Source of the DNA: Hydrogenophilales bacterium
GTDB lineage: Bacteria > Pseudomonadota > Gammaproteobacteria > Burkholderiales > Thiobacillaceae
Direction: 5' to 3'
Assembly (NCBI GenBank): GCA_023258975.1
Contig: JAHFRD010000024.1
Coordinates: forward strand, 1 to 43,010
DNA length: 43,010 bases
Below, piece by piece: positions 26,488 through 35,275 of this stretch; the first letter of the stretch is position 1; every line of letters begins with the position of its first letter. The notes under the pieces were generated by a model. The model saw only the letters and a program-made list of their open reading frames with translations, ran no database searches and was not told where the DNA came from. Position numbers and translations under genes: made by a program.

Positions 26488-27942
26488 ATGCACGCGATGA
26501 CCTTCTCCTTCTCCGACCTCGTTCCCGTTCTGCCCGAGATCTTCGTGCTGGTCATGGCCTGCGCCATCCTGCTGCTCGAAGCCACGGCCAAGCAGCGCCT
26601 GTGGTCCTACACCCTGACCCTGCTCACCCTGGTCGGCGCCGCGCTGCTTACGTTCTTCTCGGCCTCCGGCGCGCCGCAATATGCTTTCGGCGGACAGTTC
26701 GTAGACGACATGATGGCCGATGTGCTGAAGTTGATGACCTACCTGGCGTCCCTCGCCGTGCTGGTCTATTCACGCTCCTATCTGAGCGAGCGCGACCTGT
26801 TCAAGGGTGAATTCTTCGTTCTGCTCCTGTTCGCCACCCTGGGCATGATGGTCATGATCTCGGCCAACCACTTCCTGGTGCTCTACGTTGGCCTGGAGCT
26901 ACTGTCGCTGTCGCTTTACGCGCTGGTCGCCATGCGCCGGGACAATGCCCAGGCCACCGAGGCGGCGATGAAGTATTTCGTGCTCGGCGCCCTGGCCTCC
27001 GGCCTGCTGCTCTACGGCATGTCCATCCTCTACGGCCTGACCGGCACCCTGGAACTGAACAAGCTCGCCGCCACCGTCTACCTGGGTGTGCAGAACCCCA
27101 TGCTGCTCAGTTTCGGTCTGGTCTTCCTGGTGGCTGGCCTGGGTTTCAAGCTGGGTGTCGCTCCCTTCCATATGTGGGTGCCTGATGTTTATCAGGGCGC
27201 GCCCAGCGCGGTCACCCTGTTCATCGGTTCCGCGCCCAAGCTGGCCGCCTTCGCCTTCACCATGCGCATTCTGGTAGACGGCCTGCAACCCGCCGTGGCC
27301 GAGTGGCAGGGGATGTTGGCGGTGATGGCCGTACTCAGCATGGCCATCGGCAACCTCGCCGCCATCATGCAGAGCAACATCAAGCGGATGCTGGCCTACT
27401 CCACCATTTCGCATATGGGCTTCCTGCTGCTGGGAATTCTGTCCGGCACTTTCGCCGGCTACGCGGTTTCCATGTTCTACGCCATCGTCTACGTGCTGAT
27501 GAGCCTGGGCACCTTCGGCCTGGTCGTGTATCTGTCGCAGAATGGCCATGAGGCCGAGACGCTCGATGATTTCAAGGGCCTCAATCAGCGCCAGCCCTGG
27601 CTGGCCGCGCTGATGGCCATGCTGATGTTCTCGATGGCCGGCATTCCTCCTTTCGTCGGCTTCTACGCCAAGCTCTCGGTGCTGCAAGCCCTGGTCGGCG
27701 CCGGTTGGTTGTGGCTGGCCCTGGTGGCGGTACTGTTCTCCCTGATTGGTGCTTACTATTACTTGCGTGTGGTGAAGATTCTCTACTTTGACACCCCGCA
27801 CGCGGAAGCCAGGCCCGTGTCGGTTCTGGCCGACAGCCGCGCGCTGCTATCGCTCAATGGACTGGCCGTCCTGCTGTTGGGGATTGCGCCTCAAGGGCTC
27901 ATCGCCCTCTGTGTTTACGCGATGCAGATGTCGATGCAGTAA
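26488..27942 (+). CDS. nuoN: NADH-quinone oxidoreductase subunit N
   Basis: NuoN is the third antiporter-like pump and ends the operon. The 484-residue protein has about fourteen helices, the [20 protein letters not shown] motif, [20 protein letters not shown] with the key lysine, and the [18 protein letters not shown] signature. ATG 26488 and ATG 26497 are both possible; the family usually starts close to the second. No T-rich terminator follows, but hairpins lie at 27990-28093. Confidence 0.97.
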   Translation: MHAMTFSFSDLVPVLPEIFVLVMACAILLLEATAKQRLWSYTLTLLTLVGAALLTFFSASGAPQYAFGGQFVDDMMADVLKLMTYLASLAVLVYSRSYLSERDLFKGEFFVLLLFATLGMMVMISANHFLVLYVGLELLSLSLYALVAMRRDNAQATEAAMKYFVLGALASGLLLYGMSILYGLTGTLELNKLAATVYLGVQNPMLLSFGLVFLVAGLGFKLGVAPFHMWVPDVYQGAPSAVTLFIGSAPKLAAFAFTMRILVDGLQPAVAEWQGMLAVMAVLSMAIGNLAAIMQSNIKRMLAYSTISHMGFLLLGILSGTFAGYAVSMFYAIVYVLMSLGTFGLVVYLSQNGHEAETLDDFKGLNQRQPWLAALMAMLMFSMAGIPPFVGFYAKLSVLQALVGAGWLWLALVAVLFSLIGAYYYLRVVKILYFDTPHAEARPVSVLADSRALLSLNGLAVLLLGIAPQGLIALCVYAMQMSMQ

Positions 27943-27989
27943 GTAGGTAAGCACCGCGATGGGGTTGTGGCGGTTCGCCGAAGCGTCTT

Positions 27990-28093
27990 GTCCGGCTGTC
28001 CCTGAATAACCCTGGCAGGAGGCCCGCTTGAGGGCCGGTTGCGAACGCGGCGCTGGCCAAAACGGCCAATCGCGCCACGAGCATCGCTCCTAC
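27990..28093. repeat. Hairpin-rich repeat region after nuoN
   Basis: GGCCC/GGGCC (about 28021-28036), TGGCC-AAAAC-GGCCA (about 28054-28068) and, on the minus strand, GTAGGAGCGATGCTCGTGGC (28093-28074) form a compact set of hairpins. The last resembles the opening of the GGAGCGG REP family seen at 9747 and 19454 but is degenerate. The region lies between the convergent nuoN and hvfA-like genes and may end both transcripts. Confidence 0.5.
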
Positions 28094-28100
28094 GTCGTTA

Positions 28101-28508
28101 TTACATTGCGCCGCACTTCTTCTTTTCATCGGCCTTCTTGTCGGTGGTTTTCGTGTCGCCGCTCTTATCCTTGGCCTTCTTGTCGTCGGCATCCTTGCCG
28201 CCGCCGCACTTCTCCATGTCCATCATGCCCTTCATGTGTTTCTTGTGCTTTTCCTTCATTTTTTCCTTCATGTCTTTCATGTCGCCGCACTTGCTGTCGG
28301 CGGCTTTGGCTGTGTCGGGTTTCGCCGGGGCGCTCTTCATGTCGCCACACTTGGCATCATTGGTCTTGTCTGCTTCAGCGACTAGATAGCCTTTGCCAAC
28401 CGCATTTGAGGCGAACGGATTGCCGGCGGCCGAGGCGGGGGCGGCCGCCAGTGAGATGGCAAGGGCGGCGCCCAGGAGTAGGGACAGAGCAGTTTTATTG
28501 GTGGTCAT
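28101..28508 (-). CDS. Exported low-complexity KCG-motif protein, HvfA-like
   Basis: A 135-residue secreted protein. A Sec signal peptide ends near Ala27 (PASA-AG), followed by NPFASNAVGKGYLVAEADK, which resembles the start of the HvfA/COG3767-type low-complexity family, known for EGKCG repeats that can be modified to copper-binding oxazolone/thioamide groups. Here the cysteines are Cys54, Cys74, Cys101 and Cys132, each in a Lys-Cys-Gly context (KCGDMK twice). The rest is lysine- and methionine-rich (KEKHKKHMKGMMDMEK). The usual partners HvfB (DUF692), HvfC and a DoxX protein are not in the window. ATG 28508 follows AAAGGAAT. Metal handling is likely; post-translational modification is uncertain. 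Confidence 0.7.
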   Translation of the reverse strand: MTTNKTALSLLLGAALAISLAAAPASAAGNPFASNAVGKGYLVAEADKTNDAKCGDMKSAPAKPDTAKAADSKCGDMKDMKEKMKEKHKKHMKGMMDMEKCGGGKDADDKKAKDKSGDTKTTDKKADEKKKCGAM

Positions 28509-28796
28509 GTTGATTCCTTTTAGAAGGTGAATGGGGTGCAACAGCCATTTATCGGTGAATTGCAGTTCTGATCCGCCTGGCTTGGTGGTATGGGTGTTGA
28601 TGTGACGAATTCAGGCCGGATCGAACCGCGAAAACGACCCCGCAGAGGGCCGCCGCAATGTAGACGTTAGGCCTCGTGACTGGCAAGTTCTTTTTAAACT
28701 CAAAGAGATAGCCTTCTATTGAATGTTTTTCTGGGGGAGTGATATTGCAATTACGGAGCCGCGCGGTTTCCGGCGAATTTCGTCAGGGAGCCAGAG
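28509..28796. other. Gap between HvfA-like gene and hsp20 relic
   Basis: No gene is seen. TTGAAT (28719-28724) and GATATT (28741-28746), 16 nt apart, could be the old promoter of the hsp20 relic. No clear promoter or metal-regulator operator was found for the HvfA-like gene on the minus strand. Confidence 0.4.
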
Positions 28797-28988
28797 AAGA
28801 GCAACATTGTCAGAGGCGATCCATTCACCATCGGCGACATGCTGAACGATTTATTCAAGAGAGATTTCGTGCGCCCGATGCGTATGACCGGAGAGCAGCC
28901 GGAAATGCAGATGATCAAGATGGATGCGAAGGAAGGCGACTAGGAATACACCGTGCATGCTGAATTACATGGTGTGGGTAAAGACGAT
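28797..28988 (+). pseudogene. Degenerate small heat-shock protein (hsp20) fragment
   Basis: Read from 28800, SNIVRGDPFTIGDMLNDLFK, then FVRPMRMTGEQPEMQMIKMD, matches the N-terminus of proteobacterial Hsp20/alpha-crystallin proteins. Three lesions are visible. The expected start codon reads AAG at 28797-28799, a TAG stops the frame at 28941-28943 where the family has a short acidic residue run, and after EYTVHAELHGVGKDD (28944-28988) similarity is lost. The alpha-crystallin domain is missing almost entirely. The qmo terminator begins 40 nt later. It is a relic with no expected function. Confidence 0.75.
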
Positions 28989-29028
28989 AGGTGGTGGCAG
29001 CACCTGTGCCGTCTTTGCGCAAGCAACA

Positions 29029-29052
29029 AAAAAGGGGCCGCAGCCCCTTTTT
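29029..29052 (-). terminator. Rho-independent terminator of the qmo-hdr operon
   Basis: AAAAAGGGGC (29029-29038), loop CGCA, GCCCCTTTTT (29043-29052) is a perfect 10-bp stem. On the minus strand it is followed by TTGTTGC after the T-run and lies 18 nt past the hdrB stop. It is symmetric enough to work in both directions. Confidence 0.9.
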
Positions 29053-29070
29053 ATTGCGATTGCGCGCTGC

Positions 29071-29967
29071 TTACTTCCCGGCAAACTCTTCCAGCTTGCG
29101 TGCGCGCACGACGTTCCCGTCCAGCGCGGCCTGCTTGGCGGTGCCGCCGTAGGCCAGGGTCATCAACTGGGAGTAGTACAGCACCGGAATGTCGAACTTG
29201 GTGCCGTACTTCTTGTTGATCTGGCCCTGGTAAACCTCGACGTTGGCCTGGCACAGAGGGCAGGGGGTGACGATCATCTCGGCGCCGCCGTCATAGGCCG
29301 CCTCGATGATGTCCTTGATCTGTGCCTGCGCCTTTTCCGGCTCGGAGAACGCCAGCGCGCCGCCGCAGCAGGTGACCTTTTGATCGTAGGGAACGGCTTC
29401 GCCGCCGACGGTTTCAATCAGCTTGTCGAGATACATGGGGTTCTCGAACGACTCGCCGTTGATGCCGAAGGGGCGGTTGGTCTGGCAGCCGACGTAGCCC
29501 GCGAATTTCATGCCGTTCAGGGGTTTCTTGACTGGCTTTTTCAGTTCGTCGTATCCCAGGTCTTCAATGAGGACTTCCACCATGTGGCGGATTTCAGGAA
29601 TGACCTTGATCTGCAGGCCGGCTTCCTTCAGTGCGGTCTGGGTGTCGGCCAGCAGCCCGGAATTGTGCTCCAGGCGCTCCTTGGACTCGCGTGAACCCAG
29701 CCAGCAAGCGGCGCAGGTGGCGACGATGTCCTGTCCCGGCAGGTTGGATTCAGCCAGGGCAAAATTGCGCGCGTTCATGGCGGTACGCGGCAACTCGCCT
29801 GATTCGGCGTAGCTGACGGAAGCGCCGCAGCAGTTCCAGTCCGGGATTTCGGTCATCTTGATGTCCAGCGTATTGCACATGGACTCGACCGAGGTCAGGT
29901 AGTTGGAGGCCGATGCGCCCTTCTGGGACGAACAGCCAGGGTAGAAAGCGTATTCCTTGCGTGCCAT
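29071..29967 (-). CDS. hdrB: Heterodisulfide reductase-like subunit B (HdrB/QmoC-like)
   Basis: HdrB-type proteins carry two CCG domains binding noncubane iron-sulfur clusters. The 298 residues show both domains complete. The first has Cys12, Cys31, Cys46-Cys47 (NCCGAS) and Cys85/Cys88 (CAAC). The second has Cys161, Cys200-Cys201 (TCCGGA) and Cys236/Cys239 (CPLC). No membrane segment is present. It is the last gene of qmoA-qmoB-hdrC-hdrB. In Qmo complexes of sulfate reducers a single QmoC fuses an HdrC-like part and a membrane cytochrome b; here soluble HdrC and HdrB stand in, as reported for some sulfur oxidisers and Gram-positive sulfate reducers. Expected role: electron exchange with the quinone pool or another carrier. 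Confidence 0.9.
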   Translation of the reverse strand: MARKEYAFYPGCSSQKGASASNYLTSVESMCNTLDIKMTEIPDWNCCGASVSYAESGELPRTAMNARNFALAESNLPGQDIVATCAACWLGSRESKERLEHNSGLLADTQTALKEAGLQIKVIPEIRHMVEVLIEDLGYDELKKPVKKPLNGMKFAGYVGCQTNRPFGINGESFENPMYLDKLIETVGGEAVPYDQKVTCCGGALAFSEPEKAQAQIKDIIEAAYDGGAEMIVTPCPLCQANVEVYQGQINKKYGTKFDIPVLYYSQLMTLAYGGTAKQAALDGNVVRARKLEEFAGK

Positions 29968-29979
29968 TGTCTTTTCTCC

Positions 29980-30618
29980 TTACGCCTTGGCTTTTTCAGC
30001 CTTGCGCTGGGCTTCCAGTTCGTTCGCCTTGGCGAGCATGGCCTGGATGCCCTTGATGTCCTTGCACTTGTGGGCGATGCCGATGGCTTCGAGCGGGTTG
30101 AGACGCTTGGCCTTGACCAGACCGAGCGCGACCGCCTGCATTTCCATCGCCTTCTTGATGCCCGCGCCGATACCGTCCTTGAAGTAGAGTGACTGCGTCA
30201 ACTTCACCTCGTTGACGCGGCCGGTCTTGGTGCAGTTGTCCCAGAAAGTCTTGGAGAGATGCTGGGTGGGCTGGTTCTTGGGCGACTGGCCGATACGGTA
30301 AGCGTATTCGGCGATACCGTGCATGACGTGGGTGACCGGCACCTTGCGTGGGCAGCGCACGTAGCAGTTGTAACAGGAGGTGCACATCCACATGGAGTTG
30401 GACTTCAGCACCTCGTCGCGCTTGCCGGCGCGGATCATCATGAAGATTTCCTGCGGCGGGTGGTCCCAGCCGGCCTGGAAGTTGGTGGGGCAGGAGCCGG
30501 AACAAAGGCCGCACTGCATGCACATCTTGACCCACTCGCCCATCTCGGCCTGTTCCTCGATTTCCTTGAGGAAATTGTTCTGGTACCTGGCCGCCATCGT
30601 TTGATTGAGATCGCTCAT
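29980..30618 (-). CDS. hdrC: Heterodisulfide reductase-like subunit C (HdrC)
   Basis: HdrC is a ferredoxin-like relay with two 4Fe-4S clusters. The 212-residue protein has CMQCGLCSGSCP at Cys33/36/39/43 and CTSCYNCYVRCP at Cys79/82/85/89. In Qmo proteins this half is followed by a membrane-bound cytochrome b; here the chain instead ends in a charged helical tail (AKANELEAQRKAEKAKA) with no membrane segment. It lies 12 nt before hdrB and 39 nt after qmoB, all on one strand, with GGAGAAAA before the start codon. It passes electrons between QmoAB and HdrB. Confidence 0.93.
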   Translation of the reverse strand: MSDLNQTMAARYQNNFLKEIEEQAEMGEWVKMCMQCGLCSGSCPTNFQAGWDHPPQEIFMMIRAGKRDEVLKSNSMWMCTSCYNCYVRCPRKVPVTHVMHGIAEYAYRIGQSPKNQPTQHLSKTFWDNCTKTGRVNEVKLTQSLYFKDGIGAGIKKAMEMQAVALGLVKAKRLNPLEAIGIAHKCKDIKGIQAMLAKANELEAQRKAEKAKA

Positions 30619-30657
30619 CTGTTTTCTCCTGGCTTGAAAGCCCTAGAACGGGGAGGC

Positions 30658-32913
30658 TTAGAAGCCCTTGAACGGGCTGGGGGGGAAGGATTTGATCAAC
30701 GCCGCGTAGTCGTTGATCTTTTGCGGCAGGGTGGCGATATCGGTAATCGCCACTTCCACATCCATCACGCGTTCAGTTTCCAGGTTCATGCCCTTGAGGG
30801 TGTCGCCCACCTTGGACAGGCGGTAGCGGCCGAGTTCAGAGCCCTTCACGAAGTGGCACTGGTATTCCTCGCCGTGCTTGCAGCCCATCAACATGACGCC
30901 ATCGTAACCGCCGTTGAGCGCGTCGGTAATCCAGATGGTGTTGACCGAACCCAGGCAACGGATCGGAATGACGCGCACGAAGGGATCGTATTCGTGGCGG
31001 TTCATGCCGGCCATGTCGAGTGCCGGGTAGGCGTCGTTTTCGCAGGCCAGGATCAGGATGCGCGGCTTCTCGGAGAACTCGTCCGGCACGTCCACGGCCT
31101 TGATTTGGCTGCCGACGGTGTTGACCGAGTAGTTCTCGAACGAGATCACGCGCACCGGGCAGGCGCCCATGCAGGTGCCGCAGCGGCGGCAGCGCGACTC
31201 GTTGAATAGCGGGAAGCGTTTCGCGTCCTCGTCGATGGCGCCGAACGGGCATTCCACGGTGCAGCGCTTGCACTGGGTGCAGCCTTCGAGGCGCACGGTC
31301 GGGAACGACAGGTCGCCGGCGCGGGGATGCGCGGCCTTGCCGAGACCGGCGTTTTCCATCGCCTGGATCGCCTTCATCGCGGCGCCGGTGGCGTCCTCCT
31401 GCGCTTGCAGGATGTCCATCGGACGGCGCACGGGGCCGGCGTTGTAGATCGCGGTGCGGCGGGTTTCGTAGGGGAAGCAGATGAAGTGGCTGTCGTTGAA
31501 GCCGTGCTTGAACTGCGGCACGTCCGGGCCCTGACGGTAGGTCAGGTTGAGCACGGACTTGGACATCATCTGCACGACTTGCTCCTTGGCGCCTTCGTCA
31601 CCGCCTTCAGCGAGACGGTTGGCTTCGTTGAGTGCGTCGAGTTCGGGGCCGCTGCTGGGCACCATGCCGGTGGCGAGCACGACCAGGTCGGCCTGAGTGT
31701 CGACTTCCTCGTTCAGGATCAGATCCTTGAACTTGACCGAACAGGTGTTACCCGATGCGGAGACATTCGAGACCACGCCCTTGGAGAAGATCACGCCCTT
31801 GTTCTGCGCGGCGCGATAGAAATCCTCGCCGTTGCCGGGGGTGCGCAGGTCGGTGAACAGCACCACGGTGTCGATGTCCGGGTTGCCGTCCTTGAAGTAC
31901 ATGGCCTGCTTGATGCTGGTATTGCAGCAGAAGCCGGAGCAGTACTGGAGATGGGTGCCGGTGGTGTCGCGCTGGCCGGCGCACTGGACGAAAACGACCT
32001 TGTTGACCGGTTGGCCGTCGGAGGGGCGGCAGATCGGCTTGCCGGCGGCGGCGGCATCGCGCGCCAGGCCTTCCAGGCCGGCCTGATCAACCACGTTGGG
32101 CGACTTGCCGTAGCCCAGTTCCGGCAGCTTGTTGGCGTCGTACAGGGTGAAGCCGGTCGCCTGGATGATGGCCCCGATGTCTTCGTTGGCGATCGCGCCG
32201 GATTCAATCGCAATTTCGACCTTGAAGCGGCCGGGAGAACCGTCGGTCTTGGCGATGGTGGCGTTGAGGTAGACCTTGATGTTGGAGTCGGCCTCGATGC
32301 GGGCGACCATGTCGCTTACACCGTTGTCTTCCGGCGCCTTGAACGGCTCACGGGTGGGGATGCGCTTGTGCAACTTGGCGGTCCAGCCTCCCAGAGCGCC
32401 GGTCTTCTCGACCAGGACAACCTTGTAGCCAGCCTTGGAGGCTTCCAGCGCGGAGGTCATGCCGGACATGCCGCCACCGACCACCAGCAGGGTTTTCACG
32501 CCGCCGGTGTTGGGGTTGCCTTGCGGCACCTGCATGGCCTTGACTTCGGCGCAGGCCATGCGCACGTAGTCTTCCGCCATTTCCTGCGTGGTTTCGCGCG
32601 CCGCCTCGGTGTCGGGGCGAATCCAGATCACGCCTTCACGCAGGTTGCCACGGGAGATGGCGGTGGTGGGGAAATTGAACGCATCGGTCTTGGCCCGGCG
32701 CGAGCAGGCGCAGATGGCGGCGTGGGTGACGCCTTCGTTGTCGATGTCGTTCTGGATCATCGCCACGCCTTCGGCGGAACAGAGGAAGTCGTGCTCGCGC
32801 ACGATGTTCATCTTGCCGGATTTGGTGGCGGCCTTGGCGAGAGCGGCGACATCGACGCGTTTGTCGATCTCGCAGCCCTTGCAGATGTATGCAGCAGTCT
32901 TTACGTCAGCCAT
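30658..32913 (-). CDS. qmoB: Quinone-interacting oxidoreductase subunit QmoB
   Basis: QmoB is an HdrA-type flavoprotein with a fused MvhD-like domain. The 751-residue protein has an N-terminal cysteine-rich part (ICKGCEIDKR, AICACSRRAK), an FAD fold opening with LLVVGGGMSGMTSALEA near residue 142, and two ferredoxin motifs, CTQCKRCTVECP and CRRCGTCMGACP, around 565-610. A C-terminal MvhD domain carries the IRCLGSV and MGCKHGEEYQCHF cysteines. This order is diagnostic of QmoB. It sits 3 nt after qmoA. In sulfur oxidisers the Qmo complex is thought to take electrons from AprAB, which oxidises sulfite via APS; apr genes are not in this window. Confidence 0.92.
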   Translation of the reverse strand: MADVKTAAYICKGCEIDKRVDVAALAKAATKSGKMNIVREHDFLCSAEGVAMIQNDIDNEGVTHAAICACSRRAKTDAFNFPTTAISRGNLREGVIWIRPDTEAARETTQEMAEDYVRMACAEVKAMQVPQGNPNTGGVKTLLVVGGGMSGMTSALEASKAGYKVVLVEKTGALGGWTAKLHKRIPTREPFKAPEDNGVSDMVARIEADSNIKVYLNATIAKTDGSPGRFKVEIAIESGAIANEDIGAIIQATGFTLYDANKLPELGYGKSPNVVDQAGLEGLARDAAAAGKPICRPSDGQPVNKVVFVQCAGQRDTTGTHLQYCSGFCCNTSIKQAMYFKDGNPDIDTVVLFTDLRTPGNGEDFYRAAQNKGVIFSKGVVSNVSASGNTCSVKFKDLILNEEVDTQADLVVLATGMVPSSGPELDALNEANRLAEGGDEGAKEQVVQMMSKSVLNLTYRQGPDVPQFKHGFNDSHFICFPYETRRTAIYNAGPVRRPMDILQAQEDATGAAMKAIQAMENAGLGKAAHPRAGDLSFPTVRLEGCTQCKRCTVECPFGAIDEDAKRFPLFNESRCRRCGTCMGACPVRVISFENYSVNTVGSQIKAVDVPDEFSEKPRILILACENDAYPALDMAGMNRHEYDPFVRVIPIRCLGSVNTIWITDALNGGYDGVMLMGCKHGEEYQCHFVKGSELGRYRLSKVGDTLKGMNLETERVMDVEVAITDIATLPQKINDYAALIKSFPPSPFKGF

Positions 32914-32916
32914 GTC

Positions 32917-34200
32917 TTAAACCTCCGCGCGGGCGACTTTGTTGACGACCTGGATGGCTCGCAGCGCGGCCGCGGTCGCGCTCTGCACGGAGCGGTTCAC
33001 ATCCAGGGCATTGGTGGCGCAGCCTGCGCCGAAGATGCCGGCATTGGCCGGGTCGGCCATGATGAAGCCGGAGGAGTCGGACATCACGTCGGCGGGAATG
33101 TCCATGCCCTTGACGGCGGGCTCCATGCCGACGGCAAGCACCACCAGATCGTGGGCGGTTGCGTAGCGTTTGTAACCTTCGACATTGACGCCGTTACAGA
33201 CCGGGTTGCCGTCCTTGTCCTGGGTGATGCGGGCGACCTTGGATTTCACGAAGGACACGTTCGGGTTGGCTTGCACCTTCTGGTAGAAGTCCTCGAAACG
33301 GTCGATGGCGCGAATGTCGATGTAATAGATGGTGGATTTGCCGGCATCGCCGAAGGCTTCTTCCACGTAGTGGGTCTGCTTGAGCGAACCCATGCAGCAG
33401 AAGCGCGAGCAGTGGCGCAGGTGGTTTTCGTCACGCGAACCGGCGCACTGGATGAAGGCGACGTTTCTGGCTTCCTTGCCGTCAGACGGGCGCAGGATCT
33501 TGCCGCCGGTGGGGCCGTGCGGGTCGGCCAGACGCTCGAACTCGACGTTGGTGATGACGTTGGGGAAACGGTCGTAGCCGTAATAAACGATCTTCTCGGC
33601 GGCGTAAGGCTGCCAGCCGGTAGCCCAGACGATGGCGCCGGCGTTGAGGCTGATGACTTCTTCCTCCTGTTCCAGATCGACGGCATCGTATTTGCAGGCG
33701 GCCTTGGCGCGCTCCGCGTCGGGCGTGCCGATGATGCTGGAGTCGATTACATAACGCTGTGGGTAGGCCATGCTGGACGGCAGGTAGGCCGCCTTGATCT
33801 TGCCCAGGTTGTAGTTGAACTCGTCGGCGATCTCGGTCTGAACCACCTTGCCGCATTCACCGCAGGCCGTGCAGTTGGCATTCACGTAACGCGGCTTCAG
33901 CTTCACGGAGACACTGTAATTGCCTTTGCTGCCGGAGATGCCGGTCACTTCGGCCAAGGTCAATACCTGGATGCGCGGGTTTGCTTTCAAACGGCGCAGG
34001 TTGATTTCCAGGCCGCAGGTGGGATGGCACATTTTGGGGAAATACCGGTACAGCTGAACGGTGCGGCCGCCCAGGTACGGGTTGGTTTCCACCAGCACGA
34101 CTTGCTTCCCGGTTTCGGCCGCTTCCAGAGCGGCTGTCATGCCGGAGATGCCGCCGCCCACGACCAGGATGGTCTGGTTGGTCGCCACTACAGACGTCAT
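32917..34200 (-). CDS. qmoA: Quinone-interacting oxidoreductase subunit QmoA
   Basis: QmoA is an HdrA-like FAD protein of 427 residues. The FAD-binding start ILVVGGGISGMTAALEAAE lies at residues 11-29. Next come GGRTVQLYRYFPKMCHPTCG, a cluster motif CTACGECGK near residue 110, and the typical HdrA middle segment AFIQCAGSRDENHLRHCSRF with paired cysteines (FCCMG). I chose ATG 34200 because CGGAGGCG lies just upstream and the family starts here; the frame further up is unconserved. First gene of the operon. QmoA and QmoB are paralogous and probably form the core heterodimer. Confidence 0.92.
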   Translation of the reverse strand: MTSVVATNQTILVVGGGISGMTAALEAAETGKQVVLVETNPYLGGRTVQLYRYFPKMCHPTCGLEINLRRLKANPRIQVLTLAEVTGISGSKGNYSVSVKLKPRYVNANCTACGECGKVVQTEIADEFNYNLGKIKAAYLPSSMAYPQRYVIDSSIIGTPDAERAKAACKYDAVDLEQEEEVISLNAGAIVWATGWQPYAAEKIVYYGYDRFPNVITNVEFERLADPHGPTGGKILRPSDGKEARNVAFIQCAGSRDENHLRHCSRFCCMGSLKQTHYVEEAFGDAGKSTIYYIDIRAIDRFEDFYQKVQANPNVSFVKSKVARITQDKDGNPVCNGVNVEGYKRYATAHDLVVLAVGMEPAVKGMDIPADVMSDSSGFIMADPANAGIFGAGCATNALDVNRSVQSATAAALRAIQVVNKVARAEV

Positions 34201-34502
34201 ACATCGCCTCCGATGGGTGAGGATTTGGAACTTGACTTGAAAAATCGGATTGGCGCGCCGGAACGGACTGCCGCCAAAAATAGGCGCGAATGGTACTCGC
34301 AAAGCCCCCGGCCTCGCGATATGGGTTTAATCGAAAGTTCTTATGAACGAATAGACTGGGTATATCTGAGAGTGATTCGGGGTTATCGCGGAATAGCTGA
34401 TATACAGCAGGTTTGCGGGCCATACCGCAGTCCCGATTGCCTGGCCGATCAGCGCCTGGCGTCCCGCATCCACCTGATTTACGGCTTGGTCACCTTATTT
34501 CC
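34201..34502. other. Divergent intergenic region upstream of qmoA
   Basis: About 300 nt between the divergent qmoA and methyltransferase genes hold no recognisable gene. AT-rich sequence lies at 34320-34400, including a short GTTC-TTAT-GAAC dyad (34337-34348). I see no convincing sigma-70 promoter on either strand, but both operons should start here. Confidence 0.5.
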
Positions 34503-35249
34503 ATGTCCACCTTCAAAGACCATTTTTCCGACAATTCGAGCGGTTATGCCGCGTTCCGGCCCGAGTACCCCGCCGGGTTGTTTTCCTTCCTTTCCGATCA
34601 GGTGGAGGGCCACGACCTGGCCTGGGACTGCGCCACCGGCAACGGCCAGGCGGCACGCGGTCTGGCGACACATTTTCGGGCGGTGATGGGGACGGATGCG
34701 AGTTCGCAACAGATTGCCAGCGCGGTTCCCCATCGCGGCGTGAGTTATCGGGTGGCGCCAGCGGAAAGTTCCGGTCTGGCGTCGGCGAGTGTCGATCTGG
34801 TGACGGTGGCCCAGGCCGCGCACTGGTTCGATTTACCGCTGTTTTATGCCGAGGTGAAGCGGGTGCTGCGCCCCGGCGGGGTGTTGGCGTTGTGGTGCTA
34901 TGAGCGTTTGCGCGTGGATCCTGCCATCGACCCGCTGATCGAGTCTTTCTATTCGGATACGCTCGGGCCTTACTGGCCGCCGGAGCGGCGCTGGGTGGAA
35001 GGCGGCTACCGGGAATTGCCCTTCCCCTTCGAGGAGCTGTCGGCGCCGTCTTTCGTGATGCGCGCGGAATGGAGCCTGGATCAGATCATGGGCTATTTCG
35101 CCACCTGGTCCGCAGTGAAGGCATATCGCGCCGCGTTGAATCGCGACCCATTGCCCGGCCCGCGCGCGGCCCTGGAGGCACGCTGGATTTCCAATAGCGG
35201 CCGCAAAACCCTAAAATGGCCGCTTTCCCTGCGGCTTGGGCGTGTTTGA
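34503..35249 (+). CDS. Class I SAM-dependent methyltransferase
   Basis: A 248-residue methyltransferase of the type-11 (UbiE-like) group. Motif I is WDCATGNGQAARGLA near residues 41-55, followed by the acidic GTDAS end of strand 2, SVDLVTVAQAAHWFD as motif post-II, and RVLRPGGVLALWCYE as motif III. These are typical of small-molecule methyltransferases annotated as trans-aconitate-like or unknown substrate. ATG 34503 is chosen because FKDHFSDNSSGYAAFRPEYP is the usual opening; the frame upstream is unconserved. It lies 26 nt before ribE but has no known part in riboflavin synthesis. The substrate cannot be told. Confidence 0.85.
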   Translation: MSTFKDHFSDNSSGYAAFRPEYPAGLFSFLSDQVEGHDLAWDCATGNGQAARGLATHFRAVMGTDASSQQIASAVPHRGVSYRVAPAESSGLASASVDLVTVAQAAHWFDLPLFYAEVKRVLRPGGVLALWCYERLRVDPAIDPLIESFYSDTLGPYWPPERRWVEGGYRELPFPFEELSAPSFVMRAEWSLDQIMGYFATWSAVKAYRAALNRDPLPGPRAALEARWISNSGRKTLKWPLSLRLGRV

Positions 35250-35275
35250 ACGCCCTGCATCGGCACACTCCCATC

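Noticed and set aside
31327-34686. An 1119-codon open frame on the plus strand
   Set aside because: It lies wholly antisense to qmoA and qmoB, whose domains and ligands are unmistakable. It is the mirror of their high GC codon bias and has no family features.
35250-35275. FMN riboswitch before the riboflavin genes
   Set aside because: The gap before ribE is only 26 nt, and the conserved RFN core sequences are absent there and in the preceding gene end.
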